Shown: in pieces, positions 1 through 9,658 of the stretch
How the letters are laid out: every line of letters starts with the position of its first letter
Position numbering within the stretch: position 1 is the first letter of the stretch
Assembly: GCA_013373595.1 (NCBI GenBank)
Contig: JABXHO010000067.1
Coordinates: 1-64,000 of the forward strand
Direction: 5' to 3'
Source of the DNA: Flavobacteriales bacterium
GTDB taxonomy: Bacteria; Bacteroidota; Bacteroidia; Flavobacteriales_D; Crocinitomicaceae
DNA: 64,000 bases
Program-made: the position numbers and the translations under genes
The notes under the pieces: model-generated
Told to the model about the DNA's origin: nothing
Databases searched by the model: none
What the model saw: only the letters and a program-made list of their open reading frames with translations

Positions 1-3
1 AAC

Positions 4-456
4 ATGCCCACGAATGGTGATCACATAAATAAACACCTCGAATACCGAATCAAAGACAAGCAAAAAACCGCGTGGTACCTTTGGTTCGATTTCGCTCTGA
101 GTGTTTCTCTCGGCTCTATCGGACTGCTCTTTTATGCGCAGCTATCCGATCAATTCAGGTTGCCCGAGAATATGATTATTTGGGTTTCTTCTTTCAGTTT
201 ACTGGTAGGTTTTCTTGCATTTCGAATTGTTACGCGCCCCACCCTTTCAATTCCTTTGCTTTGGGTATTAATTCTCATCAATACGCTCCGCGGAATGATC
301 ATTCTAGGGATTTTATCACTGAAAGGAGATACTACCACCGTGTTCGGCAATATCTTTTTGGGCATACGTATAATTGCATCAGGCCTTCTAGCCTGGCTCG
401 AAAGGAACCAAATTCAGAAAGAGAAAGAATCAGAAAAAGACGAAGTGGCGAACTAG
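4..456 (+). CDS. Small four-helix membrane protein, unknown function
   Basis: A 150-residue protein with about four hydrophobic segments (roughly residues 25-45, 57-75, 83-105 and 112-130) and a charged lysine/glutamate-rich C-terminal tail, so it should sit in the inner membrane with the tail outside the bilayer. I do not recognise the family. The ATG is only three bases from the window edge, so a longer upstream start cannot be excluded. Its TAG stop overlaps the stop of the convergent T9SS gene within the palindrome CTAG. No neighbour on the same strand suggests a role. Confidence 0.6.
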   Translation: MPTNGDHINKHLEYRIKDKQKTAWYLWFDFALSVSLGSIGLLFYAQLSDQFRLPENMIIWVSSFSLLVGFLAFRIVTRPTLSIPLLWVLILINTLRGMIILGILSLKGDTTTVFGNIFLGIRIIASGLLAWLERNQIQKEKESEKDEVAN

Positions 457-1910
457 CGTACAGCAATTTTTTTCACTGTCGACTTGCCCTTCGCAGTAAT
501 GTTTAAGTAATACATTCCACTTCCAAACGGAGACAAATCCATTGACGTTTTTCCAGCAAAAGAGCTCGACGTAAGCACTTTTCCGAGGGCATCTATCACC
601 TGCACATCAATTGTTTCAGAAAGTGAACTTTCCAAATGAACAATTCCTTCGGTTGGATTCGGATAAAGCGTGAGGTAATCCTCGATATGAATCTCTTCAG
701 CCTCTAGGACCAATCCATAGACAATATGTGGCGGCTCGTACGGCGCGAAGACATCATTTGGACCGATTTTACACACATACGCGTGATGCACTCCGATTGC
801 CTCTCCACTTGTTTGTCCTACAGCCAATGCTCCACCATCACTTGTAGGAATCAAATCATTGATGATATCTGGATCATAATAATAAAGGTGCAACATGGTC
901 TGCTCTGCCCAGAACACATAGTTCATTTTAGAAATAACCATATCATCACCATCGGGTTGCGAAGAAGAACTGAAGAAAGTCCACCCAACATAGCGTTTAT
1001 CAGGTACTCCATACGCCGTTACTTGATGTGCTTTGTAATCCCCATCAATTGCTTGAGTTGTTTCACCTAGGTAAACACCATCATGCTGGAATCGCATGTA
1101 ATAGAGGTCATTTTGATCTACTTCCGGACCATTTCGATATCCAGCGCAGAAAACATCCATATTCGAAACAGAAACATCGTTGATGTAGTAATTCCCATTT
1201 GGACCAATTGTATCGCTCCAAATGAGCGTTCCATCCTCATGATATTTGGCGATAAATGCTTTGGAGTAAGAAGAATCGTCTATATATGTTTGCCCAGCGA
1301 CATAAAACGTTGAATCGTCCCATCTGTGAACACCTCTCAATCCATCTGGACCAAGTCCACCCATTGTTTTTGTCCAAAGTGTATCTCCATTCTTATCCGT
1401 TCGAACGATATACATATCAGAATTATTCGTTGGATTCGAAAGCGTTTCTCCTACCATGAACATTCCTGTATCTCTCGTCAAAACAGCGTCGTACAAACGT
1501 TCCCAGCCGTAATCTCCGTAAGACTTCTCCCACTCCATATCTCCGTTAATGTCTGTCTTTACGAGATAAAAATCGTATCCTCCTGCACCAATGGAGTTCG
1601 TTGTTCCGGCAATAAAAAAGCCAAAGCCTTGTTGATAGGCAACTCGCTTCCCCTTGTCCATTTCGTCTCCTCCGTAGCTTTTCGACCAAAGCGGTGTTCC
1701 AAGGCTGTCAAGTTTCAATAAGAATGCTTGAGACCCGCCTGTTCCAGGGAAGTTGTCCGAAGAACCCGTAATCACGTAGCTACTATCTTCTAGTTGAGCT
1801 GCTCCTTCAGCCATATCGTCTCCTCCATTCGTGTATAAATGAAGAAATGCAATTTGACCCCATGCCAAACTTGAAAACAAAAAGAATCCTATTACTATTA
1901 AAATGCGCAT
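453..1910 (-). CDS. Secreted T9SS type A cargo with propeller-like repeats
   Basis: A 485-residue protein with an N-terminal signal peptide (about residues 1-18, ending in WGQ). The middle repeats a pattern of the form K-D-x-NGD-x-x-W-x-K-x-x-GG several times, typical of beta-propeller-like secreted proteins of Bacteroidota. The last ~70 residues form a type A T9SS sorting domain, with an LYPNP opening, a GKV motif and a final KKIAVR. It is therefore expected to cross the outer membrane through T9SS and be released or anchored on the surface. It is the last gene of a minus-strand set, and its start overlaps the end of the upstream DUF5723 gene by 13 bases. The ligand or substrate is unknown. 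Confidence 0.85.
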   Translation of the reverse strand: MRILIVIGFFLFSSLAWGQIAFLHLYTNGGDDMAEGAAQLEDSSYVITGSSDNFPGTGGSQAFLLKLDSLGTPLWSKSYGGDEMDKGKRVAYQQGFGFFIAGTTNSIGAGGYDFYLVKTDINGDMEWEKSYGDYGWERLYDAVLTRDTGMFMVGETLSNPTNNSDMYIVRTDKNGDTLWTKTMGGLGPDGLRGVHRWDDSTFYVAGQTYIDDSSYSKAFIAKYHEDGTLIWSDTIGPNGNYYINDVSVSNMDVFCAGYRNGPEVDQNDLYYMRFQHDGVYLGETTQAIDGDYKAHQVTAYGVPDKRYVGWTFFSSSSQPDGDDMVISKMNYVFWAEQTMLHLYYYDPDIINDLIPTSDGGALAVGQTSGEAIGVHHAYVCKIGPNDVFAPYEPPHIVYGLVLEAEEIHIEDYLTLYPNPTEGIVHLESSLSETIDVQVIDALGKVLTSSSFAGKTSMDLSPFGSGMYYLNITAKGKSTVKKIAVR

Positions 1911-3136
1911 CTAAATCGTATAAAAAGTGACTGTCCGCTTCCTTTTTTAGAAACCAACCCAACAACATTTTCGGAAGCCAATCCAACTGAAATCTTATTA
2001 AAATCAGCACTTGCGTAAAAGCCTCCACGGAAGTTGGTGAAACCACCGTAACTAATATTCGCTCCGAGGCTCAACCAATCTGTTGTTTTGTAATGTAATC
2101 CTGCGTAGGCATACGGACTATAAATGATACTTGGAAATAACCGTATTCCAAAGAAGGATTGTAGTTTTTTTGGTGAGTGTCGATCCACGATTTTACCAAC
2201 CTGAATATAACCTGGAAGCAATACGGCTCTCTTTCTGTTTTCTGACGAAACGCCCAAAGAAGCCAAAACATCGATACTATCCACTACGATGGCATTATCG
2301 CCAATCACGTCCTCAAACTCAACACCAGAAAATTCAATCACCGTATCAATTCGGTAGTATTTTTGAGGCTCGTACAAATAGGCCATCCCGATGTTCTTCG
2401 CAAGAATCTGGATATACGCCTCCTGATCATTTCCCCAAGCCACGGGTAATTTGAAATCGACATCCATTCCAATCCCCACTCCCTTACTAAAACTTTTCGA
2501 GTCGCGCATGCTCAATTCACCATCCATGGTGAGCGTGACATCATGCCCGTCCTCGCTTTGCGCAATTTCAAAATCTCTGAAACTTCCAGACATGTAGTTA
2601 TTCATGTTGTAGAGATTGAAGCTCATGCTCGATTTGGACTTATTGTCGATGAAACCTACACCAATTTTTTGAACTGATGAGAAGGTTAAATCCATTCCTG
2701 ACATCTCCATGGTATCGCCAACGTAGCGATCATTTCCGTAAAAAATCAAGCCGTAGGCATCATCGGAATAGATACCGCCACCAAACGCCATTGTTCCTGC
2801 TTTGAAGGTCATTCCCCAATCGCGTTTCTTAAACAGCTTGATATTGTAGTTTCTATATTCGATCTCCGAGGAAAGAAAACCTCCTACTCGGTTCAAACCT
2901 TTGTGGCGAGCATCTGAAGCATCTTTAATATCGGAAGTAATCAGTCCACCGAAAATAAATTTCGAGAACAACTGATTTTGCAAGGCTGATCCTGCGTAAT
3001 CAACACCTCCCGAAACGATAATTTCTTGTGATCTTGGCAAGGTGTCGTATTGAACCGGCAGCAGCTGAGCACTCACAGTTTGACTTACGATAAGCGCCCC
3101 GATGAACGCTAGAATATGATTTTTTCTCTGTTTCAA
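1898..3136 (-). CDS. DUF5723-like outer-membrane beta-barrel protein
   Basis: A 412-residue protein with a signal peptide (about residues 1-23, cleaved after VSA) and a long run of alternating hydrophobic/polar strands ending in an aromatic residue (final RFRCAF), as expected of an outer-membrane barrel. The overall pattern resembles the Bacteroidota DUF5723 family, which is distantly related to PorV/FadL-type barrels. It lies between a lipoprotein gene ending one base upstream and a T9SS cargo gene overlapping downstream, so the three are probably co-transcribed and may act together at the cell surface. The family assignment comes from sequence feel, not from a profile search. Confidence 0.65.
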   Translation of the reverse strand: MKQRKNHILAFIGALIVSQTVSAQLLPVQYDTLPRSQEIIVSGGVDYAGSALQNQLFSKFIFGGLITSDIKDASDARHKGLNRVGGFLSSEIEYRNYNIKLFKKRDWGMTFKAGTMAFGGGIYSDDAYGLIFYGNDRYVGDTMEMSGMDLTFSSVQKIGVGFIDNKSKSSMSFNLYNMNNYMSGSFRDFEIAQSEDGHDVTLTMDGELSMRDSKSFSKGVGIGMDVDFKLPVAWGNDQEAYIQILAKNIGMAYLYEPQKYYRIDTVIEFSGVEFEDVIGDNAIVVDSIDVLASLGVSSENRKRAVLLPGYIQVGKIVDRHSPKKLQSFFGIRLFPSIIYSPYAYAGLHYKTTDWLSLGANISYGGFTNFRGGFYASADFNKISVGLASENVVGLVSKKGSGQSLFIRFRCAF

Positions 3137-3137
3137 A

Positions 3138-4724
3138 CTAGAATTGATTTTCGGTGGTAAAACGCGTAAGTAATTTCACTCCAAGAAATGCTCCTGCAGG
3201 AATTTGAAATTGTTCGTTTGTGGAGGTTGTCGCATTCGGCGTGCTAAAAATAGACTCTACAATAATGTATTTGATATCATTGAGATCATCAAGTACTTGG
3301 TCGCTCAGCAACCATTTCACTTCCGAATCCTGAATCTTGAGTCCTGATGTTGCATCCAAACTTCCGTATTCAGCAGATTGAATTATTTCGCTACCGGCTA
3401 CCGTATGCAGAACAGCATGATTTGCATCCAATAAATGCAACTTCACATTGGCAGCGATTGGAAAAGCATTTCTTGCCTTCAATAACAACTCACCTTTCGT
3501 TACGCGTGTCGAAGAGGACGTTTGTTCCAAATTCACAGGGAATGTATCGCGTACTTTTAAATCATCCATTCCTATAGAAAGTGGCAAATTAGCTTCCACT
3601 CGAACTTTAAATCGGGAATCGGGATAAATTTCATCCGATCCTGCCGAGATATTTCCCCAAGGATTCAGCTCTATTTTGTATCCAGCCTCGTAATGGTTGC
3701 CCAAGTTCTCAATGAACGCTTCCATATTACTGTTTCCAGGATCGAAGGTGATTTCTTTGATCGATGGGTTGATTCCATTCCACCCTCCTGTTGCAGGATC
3801 TAGTGTAAACGCAGTTCCTATTTGCGGATGAGCCAATTCAACGATCGATCCTGAAGCATTCTCACTAGACAAGCGTGTCAACAGTCCTGTTGCTCCTACT
3901 TTCACCCCATTTTCAATTTCAAACTTAATGGTTGAACCAGGAATATCAATTGTTCCCGACTCCACCAAATCCAATACCTCGAGGTTAAAATCGGTTGTAT
4001 CTGAAACAATTTGATTTCCGAAGTATCCGCGAGCGTAGGCAAGTTCAATTCCTCGAAGACCAACATCTACCTTCACAATATGATTATTCGTTAAGGTAAC
4101 TGCAGGACCATTCGGATCTGATGTTACCGTCACTTTTGACGTCAATAAATTTCGCTCATTGCCGTTGATTCCTGTTAAATCAAACGAATAATCCGAAAGG
4201 TCGATTGAAGTACTTACCACCCCTGGATTTCCTATCGTCCCCGCATCTGCGACAATATTCTCACTAAACGGAACACCGTTTTTCGTTACTCCTATCAATT
4301 TGACATTGAAAATTGCCTTGGTTTCCACCGGATTTTTCACTGTGATATCTAAAAAACCTTTTCGTGCAATAATTTGTTTCAATTCAACATCCGCAAATCC
4401 CAAATCATTTTCAGACTCTTCGTTGAAGAAAGTGTAATTCGGAGGAACATTGATAAATGCGAAATTGATTCCGAAATTCTTGTTAATCACTGTATCCGGA
4501 ATCGCAAGTACATCATTTACACCTCTATCCAAGAGTGTTCGATGCAAATCAACAACGTAGTATCCCGACACTGCGGACAAGGTTGAATCATTCACCAAGT
4601 TCTGCAAGGAAAGAGAATCATTAATTAAAGGGGCACTCCAATCGGTATCCCAAACGGTATTTTCTTTCTTACAGCTCGTAAACAGAACCGATAAAGTCAG
4701 AAGTGATAATAGATAGTTTCGCAT
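3138..4724 (-). CDS. Large outer-membrane-type lipoprotein, unknown function
   Basis: A 528-residue lipoprotein with lipobox LFTSC, acylated cysteine at residue 18, followed by charged KKEN. The mature part is almost entirely beta-strand-like with no catalytic motif I recognise. It is the first gene of the lipoprotein/DUF5723/T9SS set: one base separates it from the barrel gene, and the thiolase gene ends only 36 bases upstream, so transcription could also start before the thiolase. A structural or assembly role next to the barrel protein is plausible but is inference. Confidence 0.75.
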   Translation of the reverse strand: MRNYLLSLLTLSVLFTSCKKENTVWDTDWSAPLINDSLSLQNLVNDSTLSAVSGYYVVDLHRTLLDRGVNDVLAIPDTVINKNFGINFAFINVPPNYTFFNEESENDLGFADVELKQIIARKGFLDITVKNPVETKAIFNVKLIGVTKNGVPFSENIVADAGTIGNPGVVSTSIDLSDYSFDLTGINGNERNLLTSKVTVTSDPNGPAVTLTNNHIVKVDVGLRGIELAYARGYFGNQIVSDTTDFNLEVLDLVESGTIDIPGSTIKFEIENGVKVGATGLLTRLSSENASGSIVELAHPQIGTAFTLDPATGGWNGINPSIKEITFDPGNSNMEAFIENLGNHYEAGYKIELNPWGNISAGSDEIYPDSRFKVRVEANLPLSIGMDDLKVRDTFPVNLEQTSSSTRVTKGELLLKARNAFPIAANVKLHLLDANHAVLHTVAGSEIIQSAEYGSLDATSGLKIQDSEVKWLLSDQVLDDLNDIKYIIVESIFSTPNATTSTNEQFQIPAGAFLGVKLLTRFTTENQF

Positions 4725-4760
4725 TGTAGTATAGACGATTAAGAAGTTGAATTGGTTGGT

Positions 4761-5969
4761 CTAGACTTTTTCTAGTATCGTAGCGTAACCTTGTCCAACT
4801 CCAATACACATATTTACCAAGGCGTATTTCTTATTCGTTTCTTGCAATTGGATTGCGGCTGTATTCAAAATTCTAGCTCCAGTCATTCCCAATGGATGTC
4901 CAAGTGCGATTGCTCCACCATTTGGATTGATTCGAGGATCATTGTCAGCAATTCCCATCTTCCGCACACACGCCAAAGTCTGAGCAGCAAATGCTTCGTT
5001 CATTTCCAAAATGTCCATTTGATCTAGCGTCAATCCTGAACGTTTCAACACTTTTTCAGAAGCATAAACAGGTCCAATCCCCATGATTCGAGGCTCAACA
5101 CCGGCAACAGCAGCACCAACGATTCGCGCAATTGGGTTTAAATTGTATTTCTTCACAGCATCTTCTGAGGCAATGAGCAAAGCCGCAGCTCCATCATTTA
5201 AACCAGATGAATTACCTGCTGTTACCGAACCATCCTTTTTGAAAGCAGGGCGTAATCCTGCAAGTGTTTCAATGGTAGAATTTGGACGAATGAATTCATC
5301 ATTTTCAAAAATGATTGGGTCTTTCTTTCGTTGCGGAATAGAAACGGGTACGATTTCTTTCGCCAAACGACCTGAATTTTGAGCAGCTGTCGCTTTTTGT
5401 TGCGACCAAAGTGAAAATTGATCTTGCGCTTCTCGCTCAATTCCATACATTTCCACCAAGTTCTCAGCTGTTTGTCCCATTCCGTCGGTTCCGTAAAGCT
5501 CTTCCATTTTTGGATTGATAAAACGCCATCCGAACGAAGAATCGTACATTTGAGCATCACGACCAAACGGCTTAGACACCTTTGAAATGACCCAAGGTCC
5601 GCGCGTCATGTTCTCCACTCCTCCTGAGATGTATAATTCTCCTGCTCCATCTTTGATTGCACGAGCGGCATTAATTGTGGAAGCCATTCCCGAAGCACAC
5701 AAACGGTTAACTGTTTCTCCACCTACTTGCCATGGCAAACCTGCAAGTAACCCTGCCATTCGCGCCACGTTTCGGTTGTCTTCTCCTGCCTGATTAGCAC
5801 ACCCCAACAATACATCTTCTATTTCCATTGGATCAATTGAAGGGTTTCGCTCGATCAATGTTTTGATTGTTAATGCTGCTAAATCATCTGGACGAACCGT
5901 AGATAAGGTTCCACCAAAATTCCCAATTGGAGTTCTTACTCCGTCTACTATATATACTTGTTTTGACAT
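4761..5969 (-). CDS. pcaF: Thiolase, 3-oxoadipyl-CoA/acetyl-CoA acyltransferase type
   Basis: A 402-residue thiolase. The acyl-accepting cysteine is Cys91 in NRLCASG, the catalytic histidine is His358 in GHPLG, and the second active-site cysteine is Cys388 in CIGVGQG. The stretch around residues 135-150 (the segment ending GWRFINPKM) and the phrase GVEPRIMGIGP match the PcaF/PaaJ subgroup, which cleaves 3-oxoadipyl-CoA to succinyl-CoA and acetyl-CoA in aromatic-compound degradation. General fatty-acid beta-oxidation thiolases share most of these motifs, so the substrate is not certain. No other Paa/Pca enzymes are adjacent, although a PaaY-like gene lies at 17567. It is transcribed away from the TPR gene at 6244. 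Confidence 0.85.
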   Translation of the reverse strand: MSKQVYIVDGVRTPIGNFGGTLSTVRPDDLAALTIKTLIERNPSIDPMEIEDVLLGCANQAGEDNRNVARMAGLLAGLPWQVGGETVNRLCASGMASTINAARAIKDGAGELYISGGVENMTRGPWVISKVSKPFGRDAQMYDSSFGWRFINPKMEELYGTDGMGQTAENLVEMYGIEREAQDQFSLWSQQKATAAQNSGRLAKEIVPVSIPQRKKDPIIFENDEFIRPNSTIETLAGLRPAFKKDGSVTAGNSSGLNDGAAALLIASEDAVKKYNLNPIARIVGAAVAGVEPRIMGIGPVYASEKVLKRSGLTLDQMDILEMNEAFAAQTLACVRKMGIADNDPRINPNGGAIALGHPLGMTGARILNTAAIQLQETNKKYALVNMCIGVGQGYATILEKV

Positions 5970-6243
5970 GTCGAATATTTGAGCGTTAAAGGTAACAACC
6001 TGAATTCGATTTTAAAATTTTCTAAGAAACTCTTTTGACACGATATCGGCTTAAAGTGTGAATAGAAGTGATTGAAAACCCTTGATACTAAAAACTACCA
6101 AACACACTAATAATCAGATAGTATAAATCGAAATGCCATTAGCATGTGTGATTTTTTTTCGTGTATTGTTGAAAACTTACAACCGTACTTAGGCACAAAG
6201 TTTGTAATTTGTAGATTCGAATTTATAAAAACCAATACGAACC

Positions 6244-7347
6244 ATGAGTCTTAACAAACCAATACTGTTTGCCGTTTTTGCGATGGCGATCAGTTCTGCT
6301 TCCTTTGCTCAACTGGAAGAACTTACCCCTGAAGAACAAGCGTACAGGGATTCCATTCAAGCGTTGAATGAAGATAATGCGGCGATTGCCAGTAGTCAAG
6401 AAGCGTATAACCGAGGAGTCGAGCTATTCGGACAAGAAAAATATGGCGCTGCTATTCAGGAGTTCAAAAAGTCGATTGACTTCGATCCAAAATTCACTGC
6501 AGCCTACTATAACAAAGGCGTTGCCGAAAACAAAGCGAAAAAACACAAAGATGCCGTTAAGACACTCTCTACTTTAATCGAATTAAAAGGCGACTATTCA
6601 AAAGCATTCTTTCAACGCGGGTTGGGTTACCAAGGTTTAAACGAATACGCGAAAGCCGAAGAGGATTACGAAAAGTCGATCAAACTTGACCCTACAAATC
6701 CAAAAGCGTATTACAATTTTGGAACGCTGCGTTTCTTGCAAAAAGACTACGAAGGAGCAGCGAACTACTTCTCAAAAACAATCGAATTAGACAAGGAAAA
6801 TGTAAACGCTTACAACGATAGAGGTTCTTCTTACCGCATGATGGGAAAATATGCACAAGCCATTTCGGATTATGAGGCGGCCATTGCTAAAAATCCCAAT
6901 CTTGCTTTCGTATTGAACAATCTTGGTACCACCAAGTCGAAAACAAAAGACTACAAAGGAGCACTTGCGGCTTTCAACCGCGCCATTTCTATTGACGCGA
7001 ACTTTCACTTAGCGTACAACAATCGTGGTGTTGTACAAATGAATCAAGGTCGATTGGATGATGCTGAAAAAGACTTTAAAAAAGCCTTATCTATCAAATC
7101 AGATTACGCTACTGCCGAGTCCAATTTGAGCGCCATTTACTTTAAGAAAAAAGAGTACAAGAAAGCGTTGGAACATGCGAACAAAGCCGTAAAAATGGAC
7201 AAATCCAATTCAGCAGCATATGTTAATCGTGCCAATGCAAAAGAAATGACACGTGATATGATCGGAGCATGCGAAGATTGGCTCAAAGCAAAAGAACTTG
7301 GATCTGAAGCTGGAAAAAAATACTACGCAGAAAACTGCGCAAACTAA
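6244..7347 (+). CDS. Secreted TPR-repeat protein
   Basis: A 367-residue protein with a signal peptide (about residues 1-22, ending FAQ) followed by about eight tetratricopeptide repeats from residue ~55 to the end, recognised by recurring A-Y-N-G-L/Y-G and A-x-x-D-Y/F-x-K-A-I patterns spaced 34 residues apart. TPRs form a superhelical protein-binding surface, so a periplasmic scaffold role is likely. The OmpA-family gene follows with 12 bases between the TAA stop and its ATG, so the two are very probably one operon and may form a complex. The ATG at 6244 is preceded by an A-rich leader. Confidence 0.85.
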   Translation: MSLNKPILFAVFAMAISSASFAQLEELTPEEQAYRDSIQALNEDNAAIASSQEAYNRGVELFGQEKYGAAIQEFKKSIDFDPKFTAAYYNKGVAENKAKKHKDAVKTLSTLIELKGDYSKAFFQRGLGYQGLNEYAKAEEDYEKSIKLDPTNPKAYYNFGTLRFLQKDYEGAANYFSKTIELDKENVNAYNDRGSSYRMMGKYAQAISDYEAAIAKNPNLAFVLNNLGTTKSKTKDYKGALAAFNRAISIDANFHLAYNNRGVVQMNQGRLDDAEKDFKKALSIKSDYATAESNLSAIYFKKKEYKKALEHANKAVKMDKSNSAAYVNRANAKEMTRDMIGACEDWLKAKELGSEAGKKYYAENCAN

Positions 7348-7359
7348 TTGAATCGAACC

Positions 7360-9426
7360 ATGAAATATATAGTTACAATAATCACGTTGACCTTCGGGTT
7401 AATGACCTTTGCTCAGAATGTTGAGTTCAAATCATCCAACTTTAAAGATGATAAGGATGGCTACAAAGCTGCCGTTGATGCAATTAAAGCAGGAGATGAA
7501 TTCTTTACCCTAGGAAACGAAGCTGTTTTTGCAGTACAAAGTCCAGGTATGAATTTTGGCTTAGCGCTCCGAGAGTACGAAAAAGCCCAAAAATTTAATC
7601 CGGATAATGCCGAGTTAAACTATAAAATCGGTGTATGTCACGCCAACAGTTCGGACCAAGAAAAATGTATTCCTTTTTTGAAAAAAGCGTACAAGTTAGA
7701 CCCCGAGTGTGATCCGTTTTTGAATTATTACTATGGCTTTGCACTTCAGTTGGATGGCGATTTTTCAGCTGCAAAGAAAGCCTACGACGCATTCGCAAAT
7801 AGCTACAAGAAAGCGGATGACTTTTCAAAATTTGTTAGTAAACGAAAAAAGGAATGCCAGATAGCAACGAATGCCGTAGCGAGCCCTGTGCGTGCGTGGG
7901 TAGATAATGTAAAAGAATTGAACACACCTCAGAATGAATACGGTCCATCCGTTTCTACAGACGGAGCTGAATTAATTCTAACATCTAATCGTCCGAACGG
8001 ACATACACCCAACGAACTTGGTGGATACGATGATGACATTTACATTTCTTCTCTTTCGAATGGGAAATGGTCGAAACCTAAAGCCATTGACGGCCCCGTA
8101 AACAGTGAAAGCGACGACGTATCAAACAACTTGAGTTACGACGGAACAAAATTATTGATGCACCGCGTAGTTGATGGACAATGCGATATTTTCGAGAGTG
8201 AATTGAAAGGAGCAGATTGGACAGCACCAGAAAAATTGGCTTCTTCGATCTCGTCTTCTCGTGCCAATGAGCGATTTGCATCCTACAGTGCTGATGGTTG
8301 GAGTATCTATTTCAACCGTGACAATGCCAACCGTTCGAATGGTTACGAAGTAATGTACAGTAGTATGCAGAGTAAAATTCAAAAGAATTACATGGCGGCT
8401 CAGATGATTTCTTCTATCAATAGCAAATTCAACGAGGGACCTATCTACGTTCATTTGGACGGAGAAACAATGTACATTGCTTCGGAAGGAGACGGTTCAC
8501 TTGGTGGATACGACATCTTTGTTTCAGAGAACATCAACGGGACATGGTCTGAGCCAAAAAACCTTGGTTACCCGATCAACACGCAATACGATGATTTCTT
8601 TTTCTCAGCAACAGCGAATGGAAAATATGCGTACATCGCTTCGAACCGCGCTGGTGGAGAAGGTGGATATGATATTTACAAAGTAACGTTCTGGGGAACA
8701 GAGAAAGAACCCGTTACGGCAACGGAAGATTACCTATTGGCTTCGATTGTTAACCCAATTGCGGATAATTCAATTGAAGAATCGGTGACCGTGAAGAAGA
8801 AATCATTTACCGTCTTTAAAGGTATTACCATTGATGCCATTTCGAGAAAACCAGTGGAAGCAGAAATTGAAATCACCGATAACACTTCTGGAAAAGTGAT
8901 TGAAACATTTACAACAAACAGTGCTACGGGTAAATTCATTATCACGCTTGCTTCTGGGAAAAACTACGGAATTGCTGTGAAGGCAGAAGGCTACCTTTTC
9001 CACTCGGAAAACTTCGATATTCCTAAAGGAAGTTCTGACAACTTAGTCAATAAAGTGATTGAGTTGAAGAACATCAAAATTGGAAGTAAGATTGCCTTAC
9101 GTAACATCTTCTTTGATACAGGGAAATCTATATTGCGATCGGAGTCAAATGCTGAGTTGGATCGTTTGGTGAAATTGATGAAAGATGTTCCAAACTTAAA
9201 GGTTGAAATTTCTGGTCACACGGATAACACTGGTTCGGCAAAGTTGAACGAGCAACTCTCTCAAGATCGTGCGGAAGCCGTTGTGAGTTACCTTACAAAG
9301 AAAGGAATTGCAGCTTCGCGCATGACCGCAAAAGGCTACGGACCGAACGCTCCAATTGCATCCAATGCGACTGCAGATGGACGTCAGCAAAACCGTAGAA
9401 CTGAATTTGAGATTACGGGGAATTAA
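7360..9426 (+). CDS. PorE-architecture OmpA protein (TPR, PD40 propeller, CRD, OmpA)
   Basis: A 688-residue protein. In order: signal peptide (1-18, ending FAQ); TPR-like helices (about 20-150); WD40/PD40-type beta-propeller (about 165-440, with repeated GPSVSTDG, GGYDDDIY and GGYDIF motifs); a carboxypeptidase-regulatory-like domain (about 485-560); and a C-terminal OmpA peptidoglycan-binding domain (about 575-688) with HTDNTGS and NRRTEFEI. The same domain order is known for PorE, a T9SS-associated periplasmic protein of Porphyromonas. PorE is a lipoprotein, whereas no lipobox is seen here. An in-frame TTG at 7348 would add four residues, but the ATG at 7360 fits the signal peptide better. 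Flavobacteria carry several paralogues of this design, so orthology to PorE is unproven. Confidence 0.85.
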   Translation: MKYIVTIITLTFGLMTFAQNVEFKSSNFKDDKDGYKAAVDAIKAGDEFFTLGNEAVFAVQSPGMNFGLALREYEKAQKFNPDNAELNYKIGVCHANSSDQEKCIPFLKKAYKLDPECDPFLNYYYGFALQLDGDFSAAKKAYDAFANSYKKADDFSKFVSKRKKECQIATNAVASPVRAWVDNVKELNTPQNEYGPSVSTDGAELILTSNRPNGHTPNELGGYDDDIYISSLSNGKWSKPKAIDGPVNSESDDVSNNLSYDGTKLLMHRVVDGQCDIFESELKGADWTAPEKLASSISSSRANERFASYSADGWSIYFNRDNANRSNGYEVMYSSMQSKIQKNYMAAQMISSINSKFNEGPIYVHLDGETMYIASEGDGSLGGYDIFVSENINGTWSEPKNLGYPINTQYDDFFFSATANGKYAYIASNRAGGEGGYDIYKVTFWGTEKEPVTATEDYLLASIVNPIADNSIEESVTVKKKSFTVFKGITIDAISRKPVEAEIEITDNTSGKVIETFTTNSATGKFIITLASGKNYGIAVKAEGYLFHSENFDIPKGSSDNLVNKVIELKNIKIGSKIALRNIFFDTGKSILRSESNAELDRLVKLMKDVPNLKVEISGHTDNTGSAKLNEQLSQDRAEAVVSYLTKKGIAASRMTAKGYGPNAPIASNATADGRQQNRRTEFEITGN

Positions 9427-9437
9427 AAGTGGTCTTC

Positions 9438-9513
9438 GGCTTCGCTCAGACCACACGACTTCGCTCAGACCACACGGCTTTAATCAGACCACCGGGATTC
9501 GCTCAGTCGACAT
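9438..9513. repeat. Four imperfect 19-bp tandem repeats
   Basis: Units start at 9438, 9457, 9476 and 9495. The first two differ at one base (GGCTTCGCTCAGACCACAC versus GACTTCGCTCAGACCACAC). The third and fourth are more diverged but keep the TCAGACCAC or TTCGCTCAG core and the 19-bp period. They lie just after the stop of the OmpA gene and are not coding. A similar word (GAGCCTGTCGAACTGG) occurs alone at about 9566-9581. Confidence 0.75.
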
Positions 9514-9603
9514 ACTTTCATTTCACGAGTCAATTTGGGAAAATGGAAGATTAAACGCAGTGTATTGAGCCTGTCGAACTGGATCTGAAGTCCGAAAAAA
9601 TAG

Positions 9604-9643
9604 AATCCCGATTTGGAATAACGTTCCAGATCGGGATTTTTAG
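9604..9643 (+). terminator. Strong hairpin terminator after the OmpA gene
   Basis: A long stem pairs 9604-9618 with 9624-9638 (AATCCCGAT-T-TGGAA against TTCCA-G-ATCGGGATT, one mismatch) around a five-base loop, followed by TTTTTAG on the plus strand. It lies 178 bases past the OmpA stop, beyond the 19-bp repeats, and would end the TPR/OmpA transcript. Confidence 0.75.
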
Positions 9644-9658
9644 TTTTGATAAAACGGT

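Noticed and set aside
72-506. A 144-codon frame overlapping the first gene
   Set aside because: Shadow frame of the membrane protein gene; composition is rich in Arg, Cys and His and has no motif.
8152-8454. Antisense frame in the PD40 region of the OmpA gene
   Set aside because: No signal or family features; explained by codon bias of the sense gene.
9438-9513. Possible short CRISPR-like repeat array
   Set aside because: The 19-bp units are directly adjacent with no spacers and diverge quickly; no cas genes are present.
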